DNA from: Eukaryota sp. TZLM1-RC
Taxonomy: Eukaryota > Metamonada: BaSk clade
Direction of reading: 5' to 3'
NCBI GenBank assembly: GCA_040285825.1
Contig: JAUPSS010000010.1
Span: forward strand, 992,001 to 1,056,000
Length of the DNA stretch: 64,000 bases
Below are positions 22,901-34,452 of this stretch, piece by piece. Each line of letters opens with the position of its first letter. Position 1 is the stretch's first letter. The position numbers and the translations under genes are program-made. The notes below the pieces were generated by a model. The model saw nothing but the letters and a program-made list of their open reading frames with translations. It had not been told where the DNA came from and searched no databases.

Positions 22901-23204
22901 CAAACCCTTGCTTTTCTGCTTCATGTTTCTCGGTCAATAATCTGATGACTTCTTCTGACCGTGATGTGTCTTTTGAACTTTCCAACAGTTGTTTAAAAGA
23001 AGAGATTTTGTCAGCTGCTTCCGTCATTATACTAGCCATTTCTTGTTCATAACGCTTAGAGACTAGAGAGACTTCATCGTCTCTGTCAGCATGTTGAGTG
23101 TGGAGTTGATAGACGACTTTTGTAAGTTGTGCGATTTTCTTATTCATCTTAAACTTGAGTTCCTGGGCAAAGTCATTGGACTTTGTGCTGGTATGGGGAG
23201 GCAT
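19959..23204 (-). CDS. FAM184-family long coiled-coil protein
   Basis: 1081 aa from ATG 23204 (MPPHTSTKSNDF), single exon. The N-terminus has the family signature KMNKKIAQLTKVVYQL followed by a long uninterrupted coiled coil rich in Glu, Lys, Gln and Leu. The C-terminus has the second signature, PEDIEMINDLQSKL, then KMELVNREEGYNKVFNRNP and VGVVNPLA. Having both ends conserved makes the assignment strong. FAM184 proteins are poorly characterised; their distribution suggests a link with ciliated cells, which is inference. The last 30 residues are basic and Ser-rich. Confidence 0.9.
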   Translation of the reverse strand: MPPHTSTKSNDFAQELKFKMNKKIAQLTKVVYQLHTQHADRDDEVSLVSKRYEQEMASIMTEAADKISSFKQLLESSKDTSRSEEVIRLLTEKHEAEKQGFVASFERFKANQVKKQEEINQSHENELETLNSELVKLKQEWSESLTKAQKERQNLQEQLDSARKAKTLLENQVKSLENNLKSNSEENSKFAKEVEQAEYEKYQKELDKFIKAHNSKYNELMVKYLDEKENLEGQLKSSKEELNKVKNESSQAMSAEISKLEAKIEELNRANTELHSEFNFNKEKFNGNLIKNEREIDKLRKEKKELGQNLEDLRRKKSSDGERIENLISENSGLSSQLSKIKSDFESFQQSQQESLESLKTDSNQKLIELQGQNGQLNSELALTRQEKSEVLQKNSELLTTIDQKDGEITELQSKIQSIETSAADLNTKYLKMSSDFQELNESNTKLVMDINAIQTELMSKNNKISDLRAEIKAIKTEKSTSQNQKDTLQKEKDNLERELSELESKFSDLSSSFDELTRKHDEALNLVADLENETEDSLGLVKQLESKLAEFTTKNSELQNENEQFSKEIEKLNKSLDGERKKLKEMDSKQTKLEDQISKLSSQNQQKSLEVSEMEKKVENLVASVDKLTRENENFDEEIKMLVQKHKEELIKISEDHTSKISHLTSHYEEEINALKTEIMNLNISAEKKLQESSSNLKSQYESTIEELNQKISDISKVSDLLKEEKSQLIVKLNDTKREMTSAAEQIINDQEEHLNKKLEEYRKYYESEIQKINSQWCAKLEELKDQKESEIELLKDQYENRIQNLEEKADSNVSNLKQQFEGEYSKLEQHAKISLQEELNKQKSVLQAVHDEEFKKKRAEYKQLIEQYKQKNSSLDGKVSKYKKKVEDLEKMVVELNGDVAKTKNQLISVENGFKTELEQQGSEHLKELQSIRERHQLELSALVNENSERVRNLHDEMASIQSDLDSKISALEAENLELMQRFESREPRPEDIEMINDLQSKLVQKERELAKTLQEMQFFKMELVNREEGYNKVFNRNPQVGVVNPLAFSSKPGSGGKKNLPPLNRSRSGSSIRTKRSH

Positions 23205-23551
23205 GAACAAGTGTCAAGAATGAGAATGATTATGATGTAAGGAAGAGCAGAGATTCAGTAGGAAGGATGTTTTTAACAATTAGGACGAATTTCACATCAA
23301 TTATTTTTTTTTATTTATTTTGGTCTTTTTTTCGACATAACACAACAATTGATATACTGAATACTATCCAAGTGTTCTTCGTGTATTTGAATGAAACAAA
23401 TTCAAGTGGGGACCATTCAGTGTTATTTACAAAACCTGTGGTCAAGGCGCACGTATTGTGTAGTAATCAAGTGGAACTCACCGATGTACCATGTCTCAAT
23501 CGAAAAATTTGTTCAAAATTTGTGAAGACTGAATAAATGATTGATACCATG

Positions 23552-23623
23552 TTCTCTCGCTGAGAATCGAACTCAGATTGCCTGATTCAGAGTCTGGCGT
23601 GCTAACCATTACACTACGAGAGA
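23552..23623 (-). tRNA. tRNA-Gln(CTG), copy with anticodon-stem mismatch
   Basis: Cloverleaf with acceptor TCTCTCG/CGAGAGA, loop CTCTGAA (anticodon CTG) and T arm CTGAG TTCGATT CTCAG. The anticodon stem is CCAGA against TCAGG, giving an A-A opposition at the middle pair (29-41). The other copy at 59158 has a perfect CCAGA/TCTGG stem. It may work less well or be decaying. Confidence 0.88.
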
Positions 23624-24584
23624 CTGTTTACATCTAACTCATGAGATGATGTGTTTTAATAAATTTGGTGCCAGAACATCAGGAGCTTAAACTGGTGTTG
23701 TCATGAGACAAATGTAAAAGTCAAACCGCAAAATGGTTTTGTTTTTTCAGATAACATTACACAGCGTTTACCAAAGCTAAGAGTTAGTCAACTTGACCTG
23801 GTCTAATTCGAGATCATTCAATGATAGTGCTTATTTTTCTTTATTTCAAATAAGTTATCACCTTAATAGAAAAGCTAGCATAGTCAGAAAATGATGTCAA
23901 AGTCCTTTTTGTCGCAAAGAAACACTCGCCAACGATTATCATTATAATCGCTACTGTCGATATCCATGGACCTAGTTCCAACATTATCAGTTTTATGATC
24001 TTCTATTACAACAATTTGAAGCTTCCATAGTCAATTTATCCCACAGCAATTTCATATTTGTTTCACTGAGTGTCAATTTTGTTTCAGTAAATCAGAAAAG
24101 GTATTAGCAACAGGTTTCGCTGAGCGCAGTTGGAAAGCAAAAATTGAAATTGTTGGTCTCTATAAATCAGCTAATTTAAGATATTTGTCAATTTCTTACT
24201 AGGTGGTTGTAGGTAGGGGTTGGAACATTCTTTTGCACACACAAAATCAGCAATCACACCCTCTCAATTTCTCACTAACACCCATGCAGGTCGAAAATTG
24301 CACAACTTTGAATTTTTTCACAAATTCCAATGTGCTGAAAGGAACTTAGTTTCCGGGTAAATTACGTGAAATATGAGAACCGCATATTTCTGATCATATT
24401 ACAATGGATGGATAGCAAATTTCATCGTAGTGATATTGAGGTCTACTTTGGCGTACATTACAAGTATTCAATATGTAACGACAATACTTAAGCACATGTC
24501 ATAGAGTTCCACATAGTCAACATTCGGAAGTAGTTATTTCCCATCAGAAAGTATATTATTGATTATTTATTTTATTTATTTCTT
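23624..24584. other. Intergenic, no gene seen
   Basis: About 960 nt with no ORF of note and no recognised repeat. Confidence 0.5.
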
Positions 24585-24830
24585 TATTCTACAAAGAAAC
24601 AAAACAAAACAAAATAAAATAAATTAAAACACACAAGAAACAAAATTCTCCACGCCAACTCTTGATGAATCCTTATACAGCTTGAACATCATTAAATTTA
24701 AATATTTGGGAACACTTCTGCACAAAGCAAAAATGATACGATTGTTCCAAATAAATAAAGATGCAAAATAAATAAAAAATAAATAAAGATTCCTGAAATT
24801 CAATATGTGTCCCTTCAATCCAAATCCAGA
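24585..24830 (-). mobile_element. Family D retroelement C-terminal fragment
   Basis: The minus strand encodes WNNRIIFALCRSVPKYLNL and LYKDSSRVGVENF, nearly identical to the end of the element at 37245-37975. The 3' side is an A/AAC-rich tail at 24590-24630. Confidence 0.75.
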
Positions 24831-25218
24831 ATGAAATTCGATTGGAATTTGATTAATCTTGTACTTTCTATTGCACCCTACGTTTAATAAACACGTGCTC
24901 CACAGTTTCCATTCATGCAGGTGTTAAGATGTCAGCGAACCCAACACATAAACCTTTGAGGGTCAACGATTCAATGTTATTGAGTGTGATAAACGTAATG
25001 TTGCAGAAGAACTACTTTGAATGGTTTCTCTACGAGGTTAAGATTATAATTCAAATTTTCCAATTGTTAAAATATTTAAATTTTAAAACTGAGACCGAAG
25101 CTCTGTTTTTGGTGTTTCTACCCTTTTTAGGAAAACTTGTCGTAGGAGAAACTTTGTATTAACTTACAGGATTTTAAATTCAATTCAACAAGCATTTTTG
25201 ATTGATTTATAACAAATA
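24831..25218. other. Intergenic with one weak ORF
   Basis: A 77-codon plus-strand ORF (24929-25162, MSANPTHKPLRVND...) has no recognisable motif. It might be a first exon, given that introns here are about 30 nt, but no continuation could be built. Confidence 0.25.
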
Positions 25219-28200
25219 TCAAACAAAAGCACTACGGTCTGGTTCAGCAGAAATGCCCACAAAGACATCACAAAGAGAAATTGTATCAGTGGTCTCATGG
25301 TACTGCCCCTTGCCAAGAGATGCAATTTCTCGAAGCCAAGGCGATCCTGACCCATCTCCAAATCCAATAGTATGAATGACGGTTTCACTGAAACAGTGAA
25401 GTTGATTACGAATCAGATCACGGGTAGTCTGATAATCTCTACTATCCCTACCATCTGACAAGAAAATAAAGATGGGCTTGTGTTCTTGATTCAAATTTTG
25501 CCGACAGCAGTCAAATGCGGCATTGAAGCCGCGGTGGAATGAAGTTCCTCCACTGGGGGCAACGCTACCAAGAATATTAGCCAATTGAACTTGTGGATTA
25601 GAAGGTAAAGTAATCGCAGAGCTTAGTACAGAAGCAGAACTATTAAATTCAATAAAGGAAAACATATCTGAGGGACTTTGATGAACCCTTTTTACTGCGT
25701 AATGAAAAATAGCCTCATAAACTGCTCCTAGTCTGTTCCTTTGATTAATCCAAGAAAGTGTTGGAACAGCATCGCAAGTAGACATAGAAGCACTACGATC
25801 AAAAACAAAGAAAGTATGAAAATTTCCCCCTCCATAATGCGTGCAAGAAAAAACATGTCCGTCTCTAGAAACATAACCGTTTGGAACAGATGCAGGAAGT
25901 TCTCCTCGATGTGGATTATGAAACAATTCAAGTTCACAGTAAGCATCTTCATCGTGATCGGCACCACATTTAGCAGGACATTTTCGAAAATTATCAAGTT
26001 CAGCAGTTTGAAATTTTGGATCAAATTCAAGAAAATTTTCCCAATATGCCTCACATGACACCTCAAAAAATTCAGTGTCATTTTCATAATTGGTCGTTTG
26101 GAAGCGTTTTTGAATGTCTGGAACCCTGGACAAACGTTCATCACTACTTTCCACCAAATGAATATGACCTCTACCGAATTCGCGACAGGAATTTGTACAC
26201 GTCAAACAAATTCCAGAATCGCCTCTACCAAAAGTACCAATACTTCCAACCTTCACTTGATTTGAAGATGAAACTAGGCGGAGGTTTCTCATATTCCCAT
26301 GAGTGGTACAATGAGGTCCTTCATGATCAATGGGCTCCATACAAAAATAGCCACAAGATTCACATTTAACATCGCAATAGTGACTGTCAGCAGCACAATT
26401 GCATGGGTCTGCATGGTTGAGGACATCACTTGGAATGAAAACACCACAGTCCCGACGCTTGGCATTCTGCTCAGATAGCAAGTGGTAGGTGATCTGATCT
26501 CCTGCGCTCGTGACATAAACCTCTTCTTGTAGTCTCAAATGGGTTAAAACCTCACAATTGCCTCTCTTTGTACATTGTTGAGGACAATTGTGTTCATGTC
26601 CACATAAATGAAGTTCCCCGGTCTGGGAATGAAAATGATCGACTGAAGCACACATTGATTGGCAAAGAGGGCATTTTTCTGGACAGCCTTGCGTGCCACA
26701 GAAGTGACGGTCATGGGGGACATGGTGTGGTTCTTGGCATCGATCACTACATCCATCAAGAGAACATTCTTGCCCACAAAGATGACTCTCAAAAGGAATA
26801 GAGCAACGACAGTCACCTTTGTGGTTCTTCTGTTGAGTACATGAACCAGCACATCCAAGAAGGCTGGAAAAATGACAGGACTGTCCACAGACATGACCAG
26901 CTGGGCAAAGACATTCAGATTCATGACCAGCACCTAAACAACACTGCTCATCAGGACACAATGAACAATAATCTTCACATGCATGATTGCCAAGACAGGA
27001 ACAATCTCCTACGTGATCGGCAAGCAAGAAGCATCCAAGATTACAGGATGACGTTTGATTTTCACCAATGTGTGCACAACGACCGCGGCAAAGTCTATAT
27101 GTATTTCTCAATGAATTAAACTTGCTTCTGATTTCGTTCGCCATTCTGGAGAAGACCTTCTCCTTTGAATGATTAGAAGTTCGTAATTGGAACCAATCTT
27201 TGACACACTCTGCCCTTCTGGTGATAATGGCATTCAAAAAAGAGTCAAAAAGTTCCTTGTCCCTGACTTTTTTAGGGGAAAGTATATTATCCACGAAGAA
27301 AGACGCCAGCCTATCGAATATGAGTCTCCTACAATCAGGTGCATGGTCTGAAAGAGAAGATGGTACATCAATTACAAGACCAACGTCGTTATAATCAGTA
27401 ATCGCAAGGATTGAATTTTCCCCTATGTGACAGTGAATTGATTTAAGTCGTGTTGCTTGATTTGCTGAGACAACAGCGCTCAATTGCAAGGTGGTAATAT
27501 TTGGATAATCATCTTCTGAGGATGCATGTGTCAACCAATTGTTGAGCAAATCAGCAACAGAGGTGTCAGATTTAGATTCAAGGCTACTGACCAAACCTGT
27601 TGCGATTAAATTGTTCAATGATGATTCAATCTGCTGAATCTTTTGACGTAAAACCGTCTCACTGAGCGATGAAAAATCTTTGACAAAAAGCTTTGCAAGC
27701 AACAAAGTGGAAGTTTGTTTAAAGGAGAAGGGACTATCAAATCTTGCCTTTTGGGAAACAAGCTCATGCAGAGATTCACCAACTTCTCTACTATAATCAG
27801 GAAAACATGCATAGCTAGGCCAAGGAACAACACTTGTGTCAGAGAAAATTGAAAGTGCGTGCACTTGCCCATTGGAAGTTTCTCTTAATGAATTATCCCA
27901 AATGGGATTAAGGTGGTCAGTGAAGTCTTGAATAACTTCCATTGAGGCGTTGAAAGAAACATCCCTTGGAGTCATAACGAGAACTCCCTTGAAAAGATCA
28001 TCACCATCAGCAAGAACCGTACCAGCTTCAGACCAGCTGTTGAGGCAACTTTCAATGAACCTATCAAAGTGATGTGTGGTTCTAAGAACAAATGACTTGG
28101 CTAAAGCAGCACCAAATAGGGACTGGTAGCAATCTTCTTGAGAAGTTCGTTCAAAACTACCCAGCCCTTCCAAGTCGATTGCAACCCAGATACAACCTTC

Positions 28201-31200
28201 AAAAACACGAACACCAAACCAAACTCCCTGAGTGGTTCTGGAACCAGCAACGTCAAAGAAATGGTTGAACATATGATTTAAGAAACTGGACTTCCCAGAG
28301 GATTGAGAACCAGCAGCAACTACAACGTTGACCGCAAGGAAGGGGAATGCATTAAAAATCAGTTCCAAAGTACCAAAACGAATGCTCTTTGCGATTTCTT
28401 GAGCAGTGAGGCCATTACCCTGTTCTGTTTGAAGCCAATCAGAAGATGAAACACCGTCAAACAAGGGTAACAAAGTACCAGCATCAATTCTAGCTACTTG
28501 GATTGGTACAACCTCAATCCATCGGAGAATGAATTGAGAAAGATCAACAGATCTATCCACATGATGCTCATGATAGTTGGAAGTAGAGGAAAAACTGAAA
28601 GAATCAGGAAGAAACCCATCTGACTTGAGCTTTGAAATGGCAGCATTTACTACTGTATTTACAAGGGAAATGTTCTGTGGCGAAATGATTTGAAACTTCC
28701 GTCGTTTGGTGACAACAGGTAAACAATCATGGCACTGGGAAATAGCGAATTTACGGACACAATTTGGTAATATTTCCAAAATGTCAGTTGATCCATTGGC
28801 ATCTGCTTGATTTGTTCCATAGTTGTCCTCAAAATCAAGGTATAGAGATGATGATCTTTGAGATATCATGAGGTCAAGTTTGTGTAAATGGTTTCCGTCC
28901 AAGCAAAGCAAGGTGCAATTCCTAAACTCTGCTAACTGAAAAGAGGGATGATTTAGAGGAAAAGGAAGTTGTTGTCGTCCTAATCCATCCAACAAGGACT
29001 TTCCAAGCCGACCGCTGACTGAAAGAAAATTACAAGACAATTGCCAGATTCCTTGCTGTTTAAAGATCATGAGGACCAAATTCTTCTTGACGGTCCGCAT
29101 CCACAAGCTGTTCCTTTCTATATCAGGTAATAAAGGAATGGCATTGTGGTTCATTTTGTCAAACTTGAGGTCAATGAAAACGAAATGATTTGTTTTATCC
29201 AATGCCAAAGCTTTATCACCATCACTGTAAAGACAAAGTTTCAGCAGAATAGGGTCATGAGAGGCAAAATCTTGTTGTTGATATCGACCAGTAGAAGCTA
29301 ATTGAAAGGTTCTTAAGGGCCTTATAACTGGTTTTCCAGTCGGATCGACAATAAATGTGGAAAGAGAATGGTTTGTGCCTTCCACCCAGTAAAGAACCAA
29401 AACATTTGAATTGGCCACAAAATCAGCAAGTATAGTTCTCTTGTTATAATTCTTTGACAAATGAGATTGGTTACTAAACTTTTTCAGTATATGAGCTTCT
29501 GTTTTTGAGCTTGAAGATAAAATAAGTAATCCAAAATCCTCTTTGCTGAAGAACCCAACCACTTTGTAATCAGATTTGACTCTAGAGAGCTTCCTGTAGG
29601 AAAATAGAGAGGTTGTGGAGAGGTTTTGTGCACCTTGATCCAAAAGCGAGGGTGGAATTTGATAATAACAAATGCAATTGCCAGGATCCAAAACCTCTGT
29701 ATCAAACACCATTTGTTTCAACGAACATCGTGGATTAACGCCGATGATTCTTTTACACATGGCAAAAGGTTTGTCAGCATTAGTTTCAGCAAAATGTCTG
29801 TTTAAATCCTGTCGTAACTGGTTCTTGGCATGCCGTTTCTGATCTTCGATAACTTTGAGTTGTTCTGATGTAAGACCTCGTGGCACAGGTTTACAGTGCT
29901 CCTTGGCCAATTTGGAAATCGTGGAATCAAGGATAGAAACGTGAATAATAGGGAGTTTTGATTCTGATTGGAGAACACGATAGAGCATTTCACGATAGTT
30001 GTTGGCTTTGCTTGTTGAATGTTTACCAATAATGCTCCTCGACACCGATAAAAATGTAGCATGATTAAAGGAGCTGATGCTGAATTTTTTCTTTTTTTTC
30101 TTTTCCTGCAAATTATCTTCCTTAATACAGTCTGTTCGGTTCTTTCGTTTTGATTGAGCAAGACATTCTCTAATGATTTGACTCTTTAAAGCAGAATTTT
30201 CACAATTGGATTTTGGATTAAGTAATTGGTTAAGCATATCAATACGCTTATTTGATTCATCATTTAAATTGGAAATTTCCTGCTCAACCTGACGACTTGG
30301 TCCGTCTTCCAACCCTGTATTGTAATTGAACTCCGCCCTACAAAAGACACAATTGGTTGCGTTTTCCATCACTTCAGAACATGATCCACAAATACCATTC
30401 TTACAACATTTGAAACGTTTCGTACAATCCTCTCCACTCAAGCATATTGGACACTCATTATCAACTGGTGTTCTGTAGTCATTTCCTATGGTATAGGTAT
30501 TGATTTGTTCAACAATAGGAAGTAATTCGGCTTGAAGATCATCAATTAGAGTCGACACCTTGTTGTTATGGTTGTCAACATTGGATTGTTCAGTTTCTCA
30601 TTTCTGTCGATTGATTACCTTTAAACTGTCATCAAACTTATTGATGAGTGACTTGATTGATGCCAAGTCGAACTTGCGTGCCTCATCTATAAATTGCTCA
30701 AAATGGAAGTCCGACAAGTCATTAAAGCAAAAACGATGAGTTACAAAGTGATGCTCCAATGCACGAAATTTTACCGTTAATGGTTTCAATTTATCAACTT
30801 CCTTTTTAACTTCAAGCAAGCCAAACTTAGATCCTTCTGGTGAAAGAATCCAACTTGACTCTTGGTGAGATAGGTTGGTGGATAGTTGTTGATGCTGAAC
30901 AATCTCAAAACCATCTTGAGTAACATCGCGGGTTTTTGGTTGGAACTTTCTTCTTATGGCTCCTTCACGGCGCTGTGGCTTACAGAATTGGGAAGAAATT
31001 GAATGAGAAATGACTAGAGTAACTTCCTGGCATAATTCAAGAAGAATTCGGGTGAAAGTCAGAATAGGTGAAGTTGATGAGGAAAACTGGATAGACCCTG
31101 GCCAGAAGAAAAGAGTAAAGGTTTGTTGGCGTGTCAGACAATAGATGCCAGCAGTTCTGCTAGCAGAGGTAAAGAAGTGGAAGACATCAGGAAAGCTGGT

Positions 31201-31707
31201 CTTCAGAAATTCGACCAAACAGTCCTTGGATCCATAAAAGCCTTGAGAAGAGAACAATTTTCCTTTAAGCTGGTCAAAGTCAAGACCACCATTGCGAATT
31301 ACGGCAGTGGGGAAGTTCTGTGAAACAAAAGCCAAAACATTGTCCCTATCATTGTAAACTTTGTACACCAGGTCGTCCTCAGCTTCGTCTTGGATAAGTG
31401 TAGCTACAGGAAATATGTCACAAGAAGTGGAGGTGGTCGGGTGTATAGGGTGGAGAGACAACTCACTAGAGGAAACATCTCGTGCTAAACCTTCTGAAGC
31501 AGGGAACAAATCCCCACATTGTCTGTCTGAAGCACGCCAAACATCGTACGGCATTTCTGTAGAGGTCATATTAGACTCTAACAAATGTGAGGAATCAGGT
31601 TGGGCATCAAAAGCAGCAGGCAATGTAGACTGACGGCCCAATTTCCACGGAGGAGATGATGTGGCACCTGGAAAAGATTGTCCATCAGGTGCACGACGCT
31701 GAGACAT
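25219..31707 (-). CDS. Giant RING / GBP-like GTPase / Cys-rich / vWA protein
   Basis: Two in-frame ORFs, 30598-31707 (369 codons from ATG 31707) and 25219-30558, are separated by one TGA. A candidate 60-nt phase-0 intron (GTAATC...CAACAAG, about 30559-30618) would remove the TGA and join them; otherwise the second ORF lacks an ATG before its RING. Domains: a Ser-rich N-terminal region; RING-like CPICLSGEDC...CVFCRAEF; a beta-rich middle; a large GTPase with P-loop GSQSSGKSSF (near 28300), TTQG and DLEGLGSFERTSQED, of GBP/VLIG type; a region of more than 200 residues packed with Cys and His in NFX1-like spacing (26450-27100); and a C-terminal vWA domain with MIDAS DRSASMS, GGTSF and LSDGRDSRD. 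Proteins of this build occur in several amoebae and fungi. A role in ubiquitin-linked or intracellular-defence processes is inference. Confidence 0.82.
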
Positions 31708-32729
31708 TGAACTCCTATCCAGAAATTTAAGCAGAAAAATTCATGGACCACAACATTATGGCTAAAGACTTTACAGTTGCTACCCATACAAATTCACATC
31801 TTTGATGCGTATGATGTTCAACTTTTTCTAGGTTTACAACTCTTGGCTTCTCAGTAAGAGCTTGTTCACTTTCTCTTGTATTTTGTTAACTCCACGGGGT
31901 TTATCTTCTCACTTTTCGATGAAAACATGTTCTTTTTCTTTGAATACTGTTATAGTTGATGTGTTGGCTCTCAATTGCCACGTTGAGAAACTTGTATAGT
32001 GCCTATAATTCATCCGTTTCACTGATATGCTCAGCAGAACTCTCCGTAGCCCTTTGGTGTTCTTTTCCTTGAATTTTTTAATGGAAACTGATATTCGTCT
32101 GCTGCTTTGCTCCAGTATCATCCCTCTTCCACTGCCCCGCAGTGGTCGCCTCTTCATGGAACCACTTGGTCTTGTTGTACAGGTATAGAAAATGTCGAAT
32201 CTTAAACATATACAACATGTTGGGTAGAATTAAAATGACTGCTGGTACACAATAATGACCTACTTCCAGGGGTTTCCATTACTGTGCTTGCAGTAGTTTT
32301 GATACCAGGCACTGGCCGGTATTAGTTACATCAACATTAGTAGATATTGACAAACGTCCCCAGTATTTAACTTTTTATAGTATTATTAAATGCTGAGTCT
32401 AAGACAATTTGACATTAAGGATAATAATTGAATCAATGATAATTGTAAAGTCTCTTAACCAAGTCAAATAAAGTCTCTTTCAAATACCCATGAACAGAGT
32501 AAACAGTTGGATAAGTAGTTGTTTTTGTTGTACTTGAAAGATTCAGTAAAAAATACTGGTATTATGATGAACCAACACATTCAATCACACATTACCCTCT
32601 TTTGAAATTCAACGAATCGCCTCTACACTTTTCAATACCACTGATGAAAATGTTACAATTTATGGGTTTCTATCAGTTCATATACAAATTTCAAAATGAT
32701 TTCTAAAATTGATATACCTACCTTTTCTC
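31708..32729. other. Intergenic between divergent genes
   Basis: Holds the shared 5' region of the giant vWA gene and the CCDC77-like gene. A short basic minus-strand ORF (31909-32157) lies in it; it resembles no family I know and could be a small gene or chance. Confidence 0.35.
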
Positions 32730-33932
32730 ATGACTGAAGAAGAACTACCAGAACTACCTGAATCCATAACCGCTCTTCCTTCATCTGATCTTCCACCAAC
32801 CCGATCTCTTGTCGAATTTTACAGAAATCGTGTCTTACAACTTGAGCAGGAACTCTCTGATGCACGTTCCCTTATCCAACTCGCAAATCAATCTACTGAT
32901 CTCTCATCTGAACCCCCACCCCTTGATGAAACCCTATCCGAGAATCTCCGCCTTCGTAAAGAGCTCTTCAACAAAAACGAAGACATTGCGTTCGTCAAGA
33001 AGCAGTACAGAGACTCTCTTCTTGCAGCACTTGATGAAAGAGAATTATTGATTAAAACTGTAAGTGAAAATGATAGGCTTAGGGCGAAGGAAATGGAAGA
33101 TCGGGTCAAAATACAGCAGTTGTTGGACCTTGCTGCCCCACTATCACGTGTGCCTTCACGTCAGACGGTCAAAAACACTATGAAATTAACATGTGACACA
33201 TCACCACTTGTAGAAAGTGCAAGACAATACGAAGAAGACCACTTATTAAAAATTTATAAAGAGAGGATTGAGCTCTTGGATACTGAACGATCAGAATTGA
33301 TTGATGATTATGAAGGTCAAATATCAGAACTAAAATCTCAAATGACTGAATTATTTGAATTTTCACAGTCTAAAGAATCACAAGAAAAAACTAACCTCAA
33401 CCATTATTTGACTTTAAAAAATGAAGCCAGCGTCAAGATTAGAAATTTAATTGAGGATTATGAAGTTTTGAGAGATAAGCTAAGGAAGGAAGCTATTCAT
33501 AGAAGATCTATTGAAGCTGAAGTGGATTTTAAAATTTCACAAACTCAAATAGAGCTGGAGAAGAGCTCAGAAGAGATCAATGACAAGTTGAGACACGAGC
33601 TGTTGAAAAAAGATACACATTTGACTAGGAGCATTGTCGTATTGGAAAATGAGATTGAACAGCTGCGAAATGATAACGAAAAGCTTTCAAAAATGGTGAA
33701 TTACTATAAAACAGAAGCTGAAAGAGCTGATCAACGAAGGATTTGGGCATTTGAGGGATTTGAGGCTGATATTTGTAATTTAAGAAAAATGATGACGCGA
33801 AGTGACGTGGCTGAGAAGAATTTGATTGAAGAAAAGATTGAAGGATTGGAGAGTCGATTGGAAGACAGTAGAAGGGTTTATGGTAAGAAAAGAAGGAAAC
33901 TTAAACGTAAAGTTCGAAAAAGGGCAAGTTGA
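32730..33932 (+). CDS. CCDC77-family coiled-coil protein
   Basis: 400 aa from ATG 32730 (MTEEELPELPE), single exon. Family features: SLVEFYRNRVLQLEQEL near residue 30, an acidic/Ser linker, then SENDRLRAKEMEDRVKIQQLLDL, which is the most conserved stretch of CCDC77, followed by coiled coil to a very basic C-terminus (KKRRKLKRKVRKRAS). CCDC77 is a centrosomal/basal-body protein in animals, so a role at the flagellar base is inferred. The upstream in-frame TTG is not a likely start. Confidence 0.78.
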   Translation: MTEEELPELPESITALPSSDLPPTRSLVEFYRNRVLQLEQELSDARSLIQLANQSTDLSSEPPPLDETLSENLRLRKELFNKNEDIAFVKKQYRDSLLAALDERELLIKTVSENDRLRAKEMEDRVKIQQLLDLAAPLSRVPSRQTVKNTMKLTCDTSPLVESARQYEEDHLLKIYKERIELLDTERSELIDDYEGQISELKSQMTELFEFSQSKESQEKTNLNHYLTLKNEASVKIRNLIEDYEVLRDKLRKEAIHRRSIEAEVDFKISQTQIELEKSSEEINDKLRHELLKKDTHLTRSIVVLENEIEQLRNDNEKLSKMVNYYKTEAERADQRRIWAFEGFEADICNLRKMMTRSDVAEKNLIEEKIEGLESRLEDSRRVYGKKRRKLKRKVRKRAS

Positions 33933-34452
33933 TATTATTTATTTAGTTGACTCTTTATTTTATGTATTAATCTCATTCTTTTTGATTTTCTATTATTTCA
34001 CACATTGAGTTTTCCACTAATCACTGTACTTTGGGTTCTTTTAAGTTTATTTAAAATATAATAAGGTTAATTTAATATCAAGTAACATAAATGTTTTGTT
34101 AAGTTTAAAAAAATTCAAATAAATTCAAAACAATTGAATAAATTATTTTTCCTTATATATCCAAACAACAAATGAGAACAAACATTTTTCTTAATGTAAA
34201 ATCACATTTGATTCTATTCTATCTGAAGCTGTGTTTGAATAGACGGGTTTGTGAAATCTTGGTGTTTTTTGTAAAAACTATTTTGAACTCTGCTTCTATC
34301 GCTCAGTAGCTTTGAAATTAGTAAGAAGTAATTCAAGCAATGAAACATCAAAGAAATTCAACAAATTTTTACCTAAAAATAACTATTCAAATACATTATA
34401 CAATTAATTGTTAACCTAGAAAATTGAAATTAATTCAAACTTTTAAAAATAA
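33933..34452. other. Convergent 3' intergenic region
   Basis: AT-rich spacer between the 3' ends of two convergent genes. No gene seen. Confidence 0.5.

Noticed and set aside
24929-25162. 77-codon ORF between the family D fragment and the giant gene
   Set aside because: No motif and no splice continuation that could be built; kept only as a note.
30604-30618. 15-nt GT-AG segment near the TGA of the giant gene
   Set aside because: Removing it leaves the TGA in frame, so it explains nothing; the 60-nt candidate does.
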